Shown here piece by piece: positions 13,535-23,760 of a stretch of DNA of 64,000 bases (position 1 is its first letter; every line of letters starts with the position of its first letter). The DNA lies in contig DF239083.1 in assembly GCA_000507305.1 (NCBI GenBank), positions 123,713 to 187,712 on the forward strand, written 5' to 3'. The notes under the pieces were generated by a model. It was given only the letters and a program-made list of their open reading frames with translations, was not told the origin of the DNA and made no database searches. The DNA is from Breviolum minutum Mf 1.05b.01 (lineage: Eukaryota > Sar > Dinophyceae > Suessiales > Symbiodiniaceae). The translations under genes and the position numbers were made by a program.

Positions 13535-14129
13535 GGATCCCGTAGGGTTGGATCATCGGTGCAATTCGACGATGGAAAAGGATTAGATTTGGTCAAGCAA
13601 CAAGTCTTACTGTTGAGCTTATGAATGAAATCCCTCCTCGAACTGTATATAATTATATATATATATAACATACATCATTCAACCAAATTCCGCCATTTAC
13701 AATATCAACCGTGCCATGATGTTTGGCCTAAAGTTTCCAAGGTAAAACGGAGATCGTTTGCGTGCGACTCGGCCCTTTTTCCTCCGTCCATCTATGTGTT
13801 GCAAAACCAAGCATCTTGCTCACCTCTCCTCTCTTGATTCTTTCCTTGCCATGGAGCTGGGATAAAAATGAAAGGTTCGAAGTGAGATCCGAAAAAAACT
13901 GTTCATGGAAGGAAGAGTTCGCCAGGGACAGGCAACTCATGGAATTCATCCTAATTGTTTCTGAAACTCCAAAGCAAATGGGACAAACATTGCAACCAAC
14001 TGGTGCATGATTGATTCTTATCAAAACCGCTTAATATCGTATAATGAAAAGATATTTGGGAGGATTGTGAAGGCACATGGCACATCAAAACTCATGCAGT
14101 GTCTCCCTTCACATCTGTTGCTAACCAAC

Positions 14130-15455
14130 GACACGAAACCCGGAAAGAGCGCCAGATTTGAAGCCCCAAGTCTTTCCGGGCCTGGCCTTTTCCTCAGGCG
14201 TGGGTTTCATTGAAGCTTTGTCATTGTAGGGCAAACGTAAGCCATTGGTGGCACTGATGGTAGTCTTGTCAAAGACATTGGACCAGCAATTTCCTCAGAT
14301 TCAGGGATGATTCTTGAGACGAAACAAGAAACTGCGAGACAAATCAACAAATGTGAAACAACACGGAAATACCTGGAGGCATCCAATATCCATGTTTGTT
14401 TTTGGATGTTTTCTTGGAATCCTTTGCTCCCCCACGATGCCAGTGTCCCTAAGATTGAGGTCCGTTTGGGAGGATAAAACACAATCACATGCAGAGAAGC
14501 AACCCTCGACTTCTGGAACACCTTTCTCGAGCTTTAAGAGTGTCCTGAATATGCCAGCAATTTTTTAAGGTGGCCGTGTAATCCAATGGGTCCAAATCAA
14601 CAACACGACATTAATATGAAACTATGCAGGTCAACACAATATAACAAAATATTGATATTGATGTATTGTTCACATCGTTGTAAATTGCTGTAAATTCACC
14701 AATGCCAAATTGATATGCGCTTTGGCCTAGTTCCAATCATGCAAACTTGGATTTTTCCTTCAACTTGATCACCAGTTTTGTGCTGATCCATCATTTGCCA
14801 ATGATCAAAGATACATTGGTCCATTCATGATCCTATTGCTGTTCTGCCAGTGAATTGTTCATCTTGGGTATCAGATCGCTCAACATCACAAAACATCTAC
14901 AATCTACATGTTCAACAGGCAAGCTTCTCATACAGCCTGCCCAAGAACGCATTCCTCTTGAGCCTTTTTAAATCTCCGGATGAATCACCTCAGTGGAGCA
15001 TGGCCAAAGTCGTTTGTTTTTCACTGCTAACAACTGATGTGATGAGAATTGTGTGTCTGGAAAGTGCAATCCTTTGCCTAAAAAAAACAGCTTGAAAGTT
15101 GTCCAGCGTAATTTGTATTTAGATGCAACAACAAACTCAAAGTCTCGGAACAATTAAGACAACAAAACAGAACAACCAAAAGTGATCAGGACCAAACAAG
15201 TAATTTCAATTTTGTTGGATGATCTGTTTCCGGAGCTTTGTTTTGTGCACTCCGTTGAAAGGGTCCCTCTTACAAACAATGTGGCAATTGTGCATCCCGG
15301 AAACTGAAGATAACGAGAGTGAGCTCTCGTAGCAATGGAGCACTGTCAGCATCTACGACCAAGTCCGGCCACACCAAATGGAAGGAAGTTTTCAACTTGT
15401 CCTTGCCTTTGTTGTAACCAGAAGCACTGTAGACCAAACATCTCAATTCATCCAT
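14130..15455 (-). CDS. Exons of an archaeo-eukaryotic primase (AEP)-like protein
   Basis: Exon 15315-15455 (47 codons, acceptor TTTTCTCAG) reads MDELRCLVYSASGYNKG, then KTSFHLVWPDLVVD and LLRELTL. Exon about 14136-14293 reads NVFDKTTISATNGLRLPYND then KASMKPTPEEKARPGKTWG. In AEP primases, including PrimPol-type proteins, an SxH motif lies on a strand followed by hydrophobic residues, and a later block runs D-x-x-(V/I)Y then RLP with a charged residue; order and spacing fit. The Asp pair of motif I was not found, so the N-terminal part is missing or lies in exons I did not place. Role if real: DNA or RNA primer synthesis. Part of the gene that ends at 12438. Confidence 0.5.
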
Positions 15456-15785
15456 CTGAGAAAAGAGCATCCTCAGGCACAAAGAGCTTGCTGCGCGTCA
15501 AGTCATTTCGCAGGGATTGTACCAACTAGTACTAGTAACTAGTTGTATGTGGGTAGACCATACCATGGGAGGAGGACAACGATGGTATTAGCATCATCGT
15601 CATCATCTGCTGCAGCAGTCAACAACATAACCATCATCAATCCTGATAAATCCGCATCGTGATCTGCAATCCGCATCATCTCCATCGTCAACATCATGAC
15701 AAAACAAGGACATTAATCACCAAAACGTTTGCGTGAATGCCTGCAAACACGCGAAGATACACAAACACAGTCGACAAAAATAAAC

Positions 15786-15916
15786 AAACAACGCAAAACA
15801 TGACAACACAAAACAAAAACAACACAAAACAAAACAAAGCAAGCGATCAAGCAAGCAACCAAACAAAAAAAAACAAAACAAAGCAAGCGATCAAGCAAGC
15901 AACCAAACAAAAGAAA
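15786..15916. repeat. AAACAA-rich tandem repeat
   Basis: Two adjacent units of about 42 bp carrying AAAGCAAGCGATCAAGCAAG, preceded by AAACA runs. Confidence 0.8.
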
Positions 15917-15979
15917 ACAACCACACCCACCATCACAGCAGCCCCAAAAAATGGATGCCCATGTGCCTGATGCATGCAG

Positions 15980-16480
15980 CCCGCATCTTCATCAAAATTC
16001 CAGGGTCTCCGGAGACATCCGAAAGCCCGTCACCTCACGGCTATTTTGGGATGGGATTTTGAGGTCGCCAATAAGATGCCAATAAGACAAGGTTCAAACG
16101 AATTTTCAAGCATTGTTTTTTCTGAAATGTTGAAACATAGTCCAGCAATGACAATGCAAAAAACAAGAATAGCCTTTGGATTCTTCTTGAAGAAAGAATC
16201 CAACAACACAAAATCTACTGGTTTGTTACCCACGCTTCTCGATGCCCTCCCCCAGGACCAGACTTTCATCCCAGCCACCATGACGTTTTGGTTTCTCCAT
16301 AATTAGCCAGTCGGGTGGTTTGCTTCTCCTTGGGCAAAACTGCAAGCAGTTTTGGTGTTTTGGATTGCCTTAGAGTCCGCCATTTGCTAAGAATCTGTTC
16401 AAAACTCCCTTGCAATTTTTTGGAAACACCAATTTTTTCATATGAGATTTGCAAGGATGTAGCGGGATGTATAAGCGCGC
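15980..16480 (-). CDS. Two candidate exons
   Basis: At about 16290-16480 a frame reads KKLQGSFEQILSKWRTLRQ and LLAVLPKEKQTTRLA. At 15980-16041 a frame reads GDGLSDVSGDPGILMKMRAA with a GC donor (ATCAG-GCACAT). Boundaries of the first are open. Confidence 0.4.
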
Positions 16481-16739
16481 TACTGTGTCTTTTGGAATCA
16501 ACAGTAGAACTTATGCAGTCTTCACGCAGAATCGATACACAACCAAAACTAGCTGTTTCAACCACATACCTGGATGTATATCTCAATAATTCAAAAAATA
16601 CCATTGTGATGATACTCCAGGTACAATCCTGCCAATCACATACTGTTTCATTCATCACGGTCTGTGAAATCCAATAAATACTACAGTTTCTATGAGGTGC
16701 TGTGATACGTTTTGTACCTTTTTTCGACCCCTTTCAAGT

Positions 16740-16838
16740 GTCTCCGATTTTCCCCACCCCTTCCACCCGATTAGGTTTTCTGTTAAGCATCTCTTCACCC
16801 TCAGGTACTGGAACAGCATCAGCAAAATCAGGATCTGC
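16740..16838 (-). CDS. Acidic exon
   Basis: After acceptor CTTTCCGTTAG: ADPDFADAVPVPEGEEM, then LNRKPNRVEG. The donor is near 16750. It can follow exon 17351-17395 in phase 0. Confidence 0.45.
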
Positions 16839-17350
16839 CTAACGGAAAGCCCATGCCGAATGGGTGGACGATCTGTAATCCAAGCTGATACCACGGTAAG
16901 AAGTTTAGAATCAAACTCCATCAAGCTAGAAAATTTCAGCCAGTCACAACATCAAAGTGAAGCACCTCTCTATTTAATCTATTTTTTGCTGAAGCTGTCA
17001 GCTATCCTATATATCCTATAGCTGCCCAAATATTTAGTCACACGAGTTGAAGGTGAGCTAAATATGTTGACAATTGGCATTCCTGAAAAAATGGCAGGAA
17101 TACATGAAGCTGGTGTATCATCATGAATCTCCAAGTATCATTGAGATTGACATTGACTCTGCGTACCTACTAACAAACATACCTACCACGTAGCGGGAAT
17201 TCCCACAGCTTTATGTTGGAGGGATTATGCAAGCCTAGCCCATCCTAAACCAATGATCTCTAGGTCACCTGGATATCGAAATCTTCAATGAAGGGGAAAC
17301 GTGCAGTTTGCCGCTCCTTAGTTTCTGCAAAACGTGAGGTTTCTGACAAC

Positions 17351-17395
17351 TTCTGCAAAACGACGACTGAAGATGTCTTCCAATTCATCAGTGAC
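17351..17395 (-). CDS. Short helical exon
   Basis: Fifteen codons (VTDELEDIFSRRFAE) between TCAACAAG and a GTTGTC donor, phase 0 to 0. A coding-like stretch at 17490-17620 (two frames open) may hold the preceding exon. Confidence 0.45.
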
Positions 17396-17845
17396 CTTGT
17401 TGAGACTTTGTTGAATGGGATATGTCCATATGTTTTTTTTGCAATACAGTAGCCTAATCGGTTGTCCATCAAAAAAAAACTAGAAGTGAACTTCAGTTTT
17501 TGTTCCCCCTTGCGGTGCAACAAACTACTCCAACCAAAGCCGCACATTGCTGTACCAAAATGGGGGCCATCTGCATGTAAGTCGGCCTTGAATCCCTTGA
17601 ATTTGGTACATCCACACGCTTCCAACAGTGTCGTTCTTTATGCTCAAACTTGTGATGTGACAACAGAGTATCTAGAAACTCTTGAAAGAAATCCCCCAAA
17701 CAAAACACAAAAAATACAAGTGTTTGGGTGGTTTTTGTTGGTGATGTTTTTCTTCAGCGTTTTGGGCCAAGGCAACTATCAATAGTTCACAACCAAGGAT
17801 CTGAGATGTAATGATAGATTCTTCGGTCATAGAGCCAAGCAATAC

Positions 17846-17945
17846 CTTTAAACAACTCGTCCTGGACTCCCACGGAATCCTTGCTTTCATCACCACGCCA
17901 TTGGAACAAAAACACATGATTGGATTGGAGTCTTGGATGGTCAAC
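17846..17945 (-). CDS. Exon, unknown protein
   Basis: Acceptor GGTTAG, donor AAAG-GTATTG, 100 nt. It reads VDHPRLQSNHVFLFQW, then RGDESKDSVGVQDELFK. The frame was chosen over a longer stop-free frame because it alone agrees with both splice sites. Confidence 0.5.
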
Positions 17946-18080
17946 CTAACCATCTCAAGGTAATGGAGTGTGGAGCTGGTATCTTGTTATAGCCAGGAGG
18001 AATGAAATGGAACGAAGGTAAGGGAGGATCAAAAAAACATGCTCAAGAAGCTGCAAAACAACATGCAGTGAGTAACCTAC

Positions 18081-18179
18081 CCTCCCTGAAACTAACATAG
18101 CAAACTGAAACTAGATAATTGGAAGATGAAGGTTTCCTCTTGGGATGGCTTCTTGGCAGGTGCTGTTAGTTTCAGGGGT
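18081..18179. mobile_element. Foldback element, family D
   Basis: TACCCTCCCTGAAACTAACA at one end, TGTTAGTTTCAGGGGTTGG at the other. Confidence 0.8.
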
Positions 18180-18203
18180 TGGGTCAGCAGTTTCTATATC
18201 ACT

Positions 18204-19010
18204 CACCGGGAGTCTGGGAAGAACCACTTGCCAGTGTCGGTGAAGGTGTCCGAGCACCCTTTGAGGCTGCAATGTGTCATGCTATTGCCATTGGTTTCCT
18301 TAGGCAGCGGCTCCCCTGGAGGATAGGCTCCCAGGACGGACGGATACGTGGTTAGGATCACCCCTATTTAGTGGACTTGGAAGGGGTCCCGTAACCCCAT
18401 TGAGGGGACGAAAACCATCACCATGGTTATTAACCACGTATCCAAGTCCTGGGATAATCCTCCAAGCAGGAAACTTTGAACCAAAAAACAACTCCAAGGA
18501 ACAAACATCTGGAAAGTTCCAGCCTGGACCTGATGAAATCGAAGATGAAATCCGATTTCAACCACTTTTGAAGGCATCTGAACCATCATTTAAATGATGA
18601 TATCAAGTTGGTCACACTGGTAGAACCACCACGACTTTGATGACTGCTAGCCAACAAACATCGTAGAATAACAATTGTCCAGGATCAGTATTGGAATACA
18701 GTAGATGATATCAATACTCATCATTGTATATCTAATCCGTTCTGTTCTGAGTCTTTGCAAACAAATATATAGATATTATATCTGCATGACATGAATAGTT
18801 CATTTCATTTCATCTGCTGTTGGGATTTCATGTGCATTGCCCCTTTGCTTCATCAACAAAAGACCTAACTCACCAAGCTTCGTGGTAGTAGAAGAATTGA
18901 CGTATTCTGTCAAATTCGACTTTGTCCTCCGAAAAAAAACAAGTCGACAACAATGAGACACTGTGACACAACGCTTTTTGTCGTGTCAGCCCGAAATAGA
19001 ATCCATCGAA
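18204..19010 (-). CDS. Two exons with GTGAGT donors
   Basis: The exon ending at 18873 reads KVEFDRIRQFFYYHEA with donor CTTG-GTGAGT. The exon at about 18204-18306 reads PLPKETNGNSMTHCSLKG then SDTFTDTGKWFFPDS with donor CCCG-GTGAGT. The second has its acceptor (ATCCTCCAG) inside the end of the foldback element at 18314-18472. The plus strand is also open at 18.2-18.3 kb but has no such sites. Confidence 0.45.
18314..18472. mobile_element. Foldback element, family F, single copy
   Basis: About 35-bp imperfect arms: GGAGGATAGGCTCCCAGGAC with ATACGTGGTTA, and the inverse ending CCTGGGATAATCCTCC; about 160 bp in all. Its lower end carries the acceptor of the next exon. Confidence 0.7.
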
Positions 19011-19103
19011 TCCACTGAGAACACAGGAGGACTGGTTTGGCTTTTCCAATCTGCCTGTATTAATCATAATGAAAGGTCAATCCATTGGATCATCTGGTTC
19101 AAT

Positions 19104-19319
19104 TCAAACATTCTCCTGACCTGAAAAAAATCTTTGAGTTGGTTTGCCCATGAAACCACCATGCGTCATAACCCAATATGTAGATTGTGCAGCATCTCTC
19201 AGAAAAAACAGGGACTCTCGAATTACCGGAATTACCCCATTCAAATCGCTCATTGATTCATGTTCACTGTCAGAAGCAAGGAAAATCGGTGGCCCCTTGG
19301 GGGACCCCCTGATGGTCAA
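19104..19319 (-). CDS. Candidate exon(s) downstream of gene G
   Basis: Open frame with PPIFLASDSEHESMSDLNG, then VIPVIRESLFFLRDAA. It is the first coding-like stretch after the end of gene G and may open the gene that runs to 12.4 kb. Boundaries are not determined. Confidence 0.4.
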   Translation of the reverse strand: MTIRGSPKGPPIFLASDSEHESMSDLNGVIPVIRESLFFLRDAAQSTYWVMTHGGFMGKPTQRFFSGQENV

Positions 19320-19534
19320 AAAGTGGTGCTTTGGCTCATGTGCATCTACTTTACCAAGCTATTACCAGCTAGTCTTGAAGCTCTTTTGTTTCTGGAAAAA
19401 GGGTGACTTTTGGGCAAACTTTTTGGTCTAAGTGGCATCTGCAGTCTACTCAAACCTCGAGATTTCGAGACAATGTGCGTCCAGTCACACCACAAACAAC
19501 ATTGTAAAGGCTGAAGTGTGGTTTGAAAGAAACT

Positions 19535-20233
19535 ACCTGAACCCTCAAAAGTTCAAAAAATTTTGAACGTTTGGGATTTCAGTCCGTTTGGGCCACTTGG
19601 TCCACATCAAGACAAAACTGAACGATTCCCAACAAAACTGAACGGCCAGCCTTTGCTTTTTCCACGGCAGCTTGCTCATATGTCAAATGAGCACAGGTAT
19701 GGCATCATATAGGTCAGCTATTCGCTGATATTTTCAGAAATTGAGCATATCGAATTGTCTAGCATATTGACCTAGGCACTTCTCAAGAGTTCTCAAAGTT
19801 TGAGTCATTGGATGGGTAGACCGAGCCGTCCTACTCACCTTTCCAATATAGTCTTCATCTGCCCAGGTGGCAAAACCTCACTTGACATGCATGGGAGAGT
19901 GCATGTTAGAATTATAATTCTTACTTACCTCCGTCAAAGCTACCCTCAGCAGAATCCCTACATGACAAATTTTGGAAAGAACAGTTACTACAGTTTGGAG
20001 CCCAAAACAAACTAAAACAAGCTAGCTAAACGTGACCCAAGTCTCAGACCGGGTTCATGCTGACGGGCCATGTAATGTCCAGTGACAAGTGCATTCCCAA
20101 GTGGTACTTTGGCCTGTACTTGAAAAGATTGTACCCTTGTAAATATGATCTTGATGCCAGCGTTGCGAAAGCCACCTTAATGGATACGGACTGAAATCCC
20201 AAACTTATTTTTTGTACTTTTGAGGGTTCAGGT
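19535..20233. repeat. Inverted pair of about 50-bp arms, 600 bp apart
   Basis: Left arm 19535-19588 and right arm 20186-20233 both read ACCTGAACCCTCAAAAGT, then a gap, then TTTGGGATTTCAGTCCGT when one is reversed. The right arm lies in the intron before gene G exon 20046-20175; the left arm lies beyond its stop codon. No clear target duplication is seen. Confidence 0.8.
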
Positions 20234-23200
20234 GCTAACATATTGGATATAGAAAGAAACCATGTGCCTTGGAACTGTTTAGCCGTTTGCTCTTATTTTA
20301 AAAAATGCGGCCCAAAATCATTCATCTCATGGCAACTGTTTGCAGCAATTAAGCAAACATCATCACGTAGCCAAATCCCCTCACCCCGGATCGTACGGAA
20401 GAACAGGTTTCCACAGTTGATCATGTAGGCGACCAGTTGGAGAAGTTCATTGCCCGGATCCACCTACATGATTTTTTTGTGTTTTGATCCTTACACCTTT
20501 CCTTCACACAGTGGTTGGGAAATGTTCAGTATACTTTTGAACCCATCCCTCCAAACATATTGTTTGCTCAGTTTTGTTGGGCGTTGTTCAGTTGTTTCTT
20601 GACAAAGTGCCCCAAAGTGCTACATATAGGAAAAGCAAAATTAGCAAACACATGCCTGTGAGCCACTTGCAAGCTCATCGCCCAGCCATTGCATGACAAG
20701 GCCAGTGTCAAAAGCCTTTCCACCCAGTGTTGTCGGAAAAGATGTTTTCCTAGGCAGTGTTGGCTTGCGGTATTAAGGCCATGCATTTTGGATTGTTTTG
20801 GATTATTTGGGATTATTAGTATACGTGTAAACACATTGCAACAATAAATGCACAAACAGGTGCACATACTATTAAAACCAGTGGCTGTCCTTCCATTCCA
20901 AAAGCTTGCTTGGAAAACTCGTCAATGGAAGTCGTGTGACGGTTGGTTTTGCACCAAATATCAAATCTGTTGTACGCTTCTTCAAGGTTGTCATCCAGGG
21001 CACGTGCATTCCCAAAGTTCCCCAGACGAGCTAACAACACAACTGACGATGATGCACAATCCATCCCATATCCCGGGTGAAAAATGTGGCAGTAATCGAG
21101 TAAGATATATTTTGGTTCATGGCACCCAGGAATTTGTTGCATTGGAGCGAATCCCTTGTATGGAGAATCCCCAGGACCACCCCGTCTCCATGCAGCACTT
21201 TCAGCTGGATTTTCCCACTCCTGCAAAGTTGTTTTTCTGGAATGATGGTGGGATACTATATCAAATCATGAAAATTTTTTAAAAATATTTTGAACACTAC
21301 CTGGAACAAGATTTTGGCTACCCAGAAAACAACAAATGTGGGGGGCTATTCTTAGAATTTCAGACTATGTGAAGCCATCGGTTTGATAGAGCTGAACTTA
21401 CAAGAATTGAAAAATACTCTGACTCCTCACCATTGCAACGATGACAAATACGTCGGGACGTAAAGCCCGAACTGAGAGCCATTGCCTCAATGACAAATAG
21501 CTGATACTGAAGCAAATCAAATAAAGTCTCCCCAAGTATTTTTTTGGAAAAAGATGTGCCAATGTAAACCCAATCGAGCGGCTTTCCTTAAAAAAGGCCA
21601 GTCCCCTTTAACGCCGACGCATATCAGGCGAAGCCTTGATCCATCGACATCCTTGGTGGCAAGGCCCAGCTCATGGGGGAAAAGTTGGGAAAACATTTTC
21701 AAAGTCATGATTTTTGGAAACTATTTGGAATCCCATGAGCGCACTATGATACAAATGCTGGACATAATGTTTTGAACACATAAATATGTGAAAGCTTTTT
21801 CCATGGGTTCATCAGCAGCATTAACATGACCATATGTTCAAACCTAAAAGGCTCGCAAACACCGATATCATAAGCTGCAATCGCTTGTTTTGTTAGTTCA
21901 CCAAGTAGATAATCCAGAGACCATTCTTTGTAGTAGAGATGGCTTGACATACCGCTGAAAAGGAAACGTGTGGTGAAGGTATGCCTTGGCTTTGATGATG
22001 GTTGGGAGATGTTGGGAGCCATTCAACTTATTTAGTCCTACTGAACGGACACCTAACAAATTCAAATTCATAGCCCTAGCAAACCCAAAAGCTATATATA
22101 ACAAATAGGGGTTTGCAATAGCTATTTGTTTAGGGGCCCGTTGGTATGGTCATTGTTCAATTATTTTTGGAATGCACCCACACCAACAAAAATCAGAATA
22201 TTGCAGAAGGTGCTAATGAGAAACGATGATTCATTGCATACTTGGGGTCCATGGTGACTAATAACAACCTGCCAGCTCACTACCATATATGGACGCTTCA
22301 ATTGTCCACGGCCTTCATCGCCGTGAAAGTGGTAAGGCACGCAAGTGCCGAGGTCCCAATTTGTGGAAAAAATTGGATGGTCTCCACACACCAATTTGTA
22401 ATTGGACCAAAATTCACGAAAAAGCCCCCTCCAATTTCCAGCCACAGCATGACCACCTAGCAAAAGTTGTGGCTTCCACCTCAAAAGGTACTGACACCAG
22501 GAATCCATACGGATTAGTGGCCACCACACCTTGCATGACCCCACGAATAGGTTTCCGAAGCTTCACTTGCACCTCACAAACGTCTATTGGTATATTTAAT
22601 GTGGTTCCCGGAGTTCTCTTGATGAGTTTGGTGATATCCCTGCAAGCAGTCTTTCGACTCCTGTATGCCCCTGCAACTTTCATCATGAGGTTCCCCTTGA
22701 CTCCACCTAAGATTGTGACAAGGACCTTCAAATTTATCTAAACGTACATGCATATGTAGATCATTTTTCAAAAAAACAATTGGTTTCGAGTTGAAAAGAA
22801 AATTTACATTCATCATGGGCGATAGTGCAATCATGCGACATTTTCGAGTAATTCTGCATACCATTGATGCGATCTTGCTGACTCTGTACGCCGATTCAGC
22901 CTTATTGGGTATGTAAATGCACAACATCTTTGAACACATATGCAGAAACGGATGGTGAAAACATTACAATCCATACATATGAATTCCTTGATTCTTCAAA
23001 TTGTATATGTTAACGTATGTTAACTGCGACATGTTTTGAGAAATATCCAACACATATGGTACAACACTCTGATAGGTCCAAGTCTCACCTGACATGTACT
23101 CACCCAAGAGTTCCCTTGCCAGGTCATCTGCAACATCTTCTACATCACTTTCAGGCTCCGGTCCAGGAACAGCAAAACCTGGGGCTTTTCGTGTTGTGAG

Positions 23201-23550
23201 CCCAAGCAACTCGACAGGAATTACACAGGCAGTTTCCCAAATACGTGTCTCAAAACATGGAATATATTTTATAAGTATATATTAAATATATATATAATTA
23301 TTATTTGCAAGAAGCACCTGTCCCTAACCTCACGATGAGCCGAATGACCCCGGCAGGTATTGCACCTCGTGGTGCTGAACTGGCTGATTTTGATCGACCT
23401 GGCATGGAGAGGACTAAGAGGGACATCCCACCAATGGTAAGATTCAGTGGCTGATATCAGTTGAAGGCCCCCCAAGATTGCAAAATCTGAAGTGCAGTGC
23501 ATGCCAAAGATTTTTTTGCTTGCTTCCATGTCGCTTCCAAAAGTCAACAT
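19734..23550 (-). CDS. Gene G: HGDEGRG/ICHRC-type dinoflagellate family protein, 12 exons, about 673 aa, one frameshift
   Basis: Exons (complement): 23329-23550, 23102-23248, 22808-22883, 22225-22706, 21855-21984, 21580-21651, 21429-21485, 20886-21220, 20656-20749, 20329-20463, 20046-20175, 19734-19876. Recognisable blocks in order: KLRKPIRG, WWPLIRMDSW, LLLGGH, HGDEGRGQLKRPYMVVSWQ, HTFTTRFLF, GVKGDWPFLRK, GFTSRRICHRCNGE, LDYCHIFHPGYG, SIDEFSKQAFGM, LGGKAFDTGLV, YRPKYHLGMH, FATWADEDYIGK and LEKCLGQYARQF before TGA. This block order is that of a large dinoflagellate-specific family I know only as hypothetical; a transposase-like origin is possible but not shown. Exon 22225-22706 carries one extra base between KLRKPIRG and WWPLIR (C4 run at 22539-22542). 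Removing one base gives 2,022 nt, an exact multiple of three. The Met at 23550 is the best start seen, 211 bp after gene F. Confidence 0.75.
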
Positions 23551-23760
23551 GCTGCCCACATGCCATGGCCAGGTATTGCATCAAATCACTGTAAGTTTTC
23601 AGGATATATAAATTGATATATCATATGTATTATCAATAAGCTATTCATAAGTATATATCATTATATCACGGGAGTACGCTTGGCCATCCTACGCACGAAA
23701 CAGCTAGCCAAAATCCGCATCTCAAATTTGAGATATACTGCCAACACCTATGCGATCAAT

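Noticed and set aside
19600-19733. Frame with HLTYEQAAVEKAKAGRS
   Set aside because: Lies beyond the in-phase stop of gene G, so taken as 3' flanking sequence.
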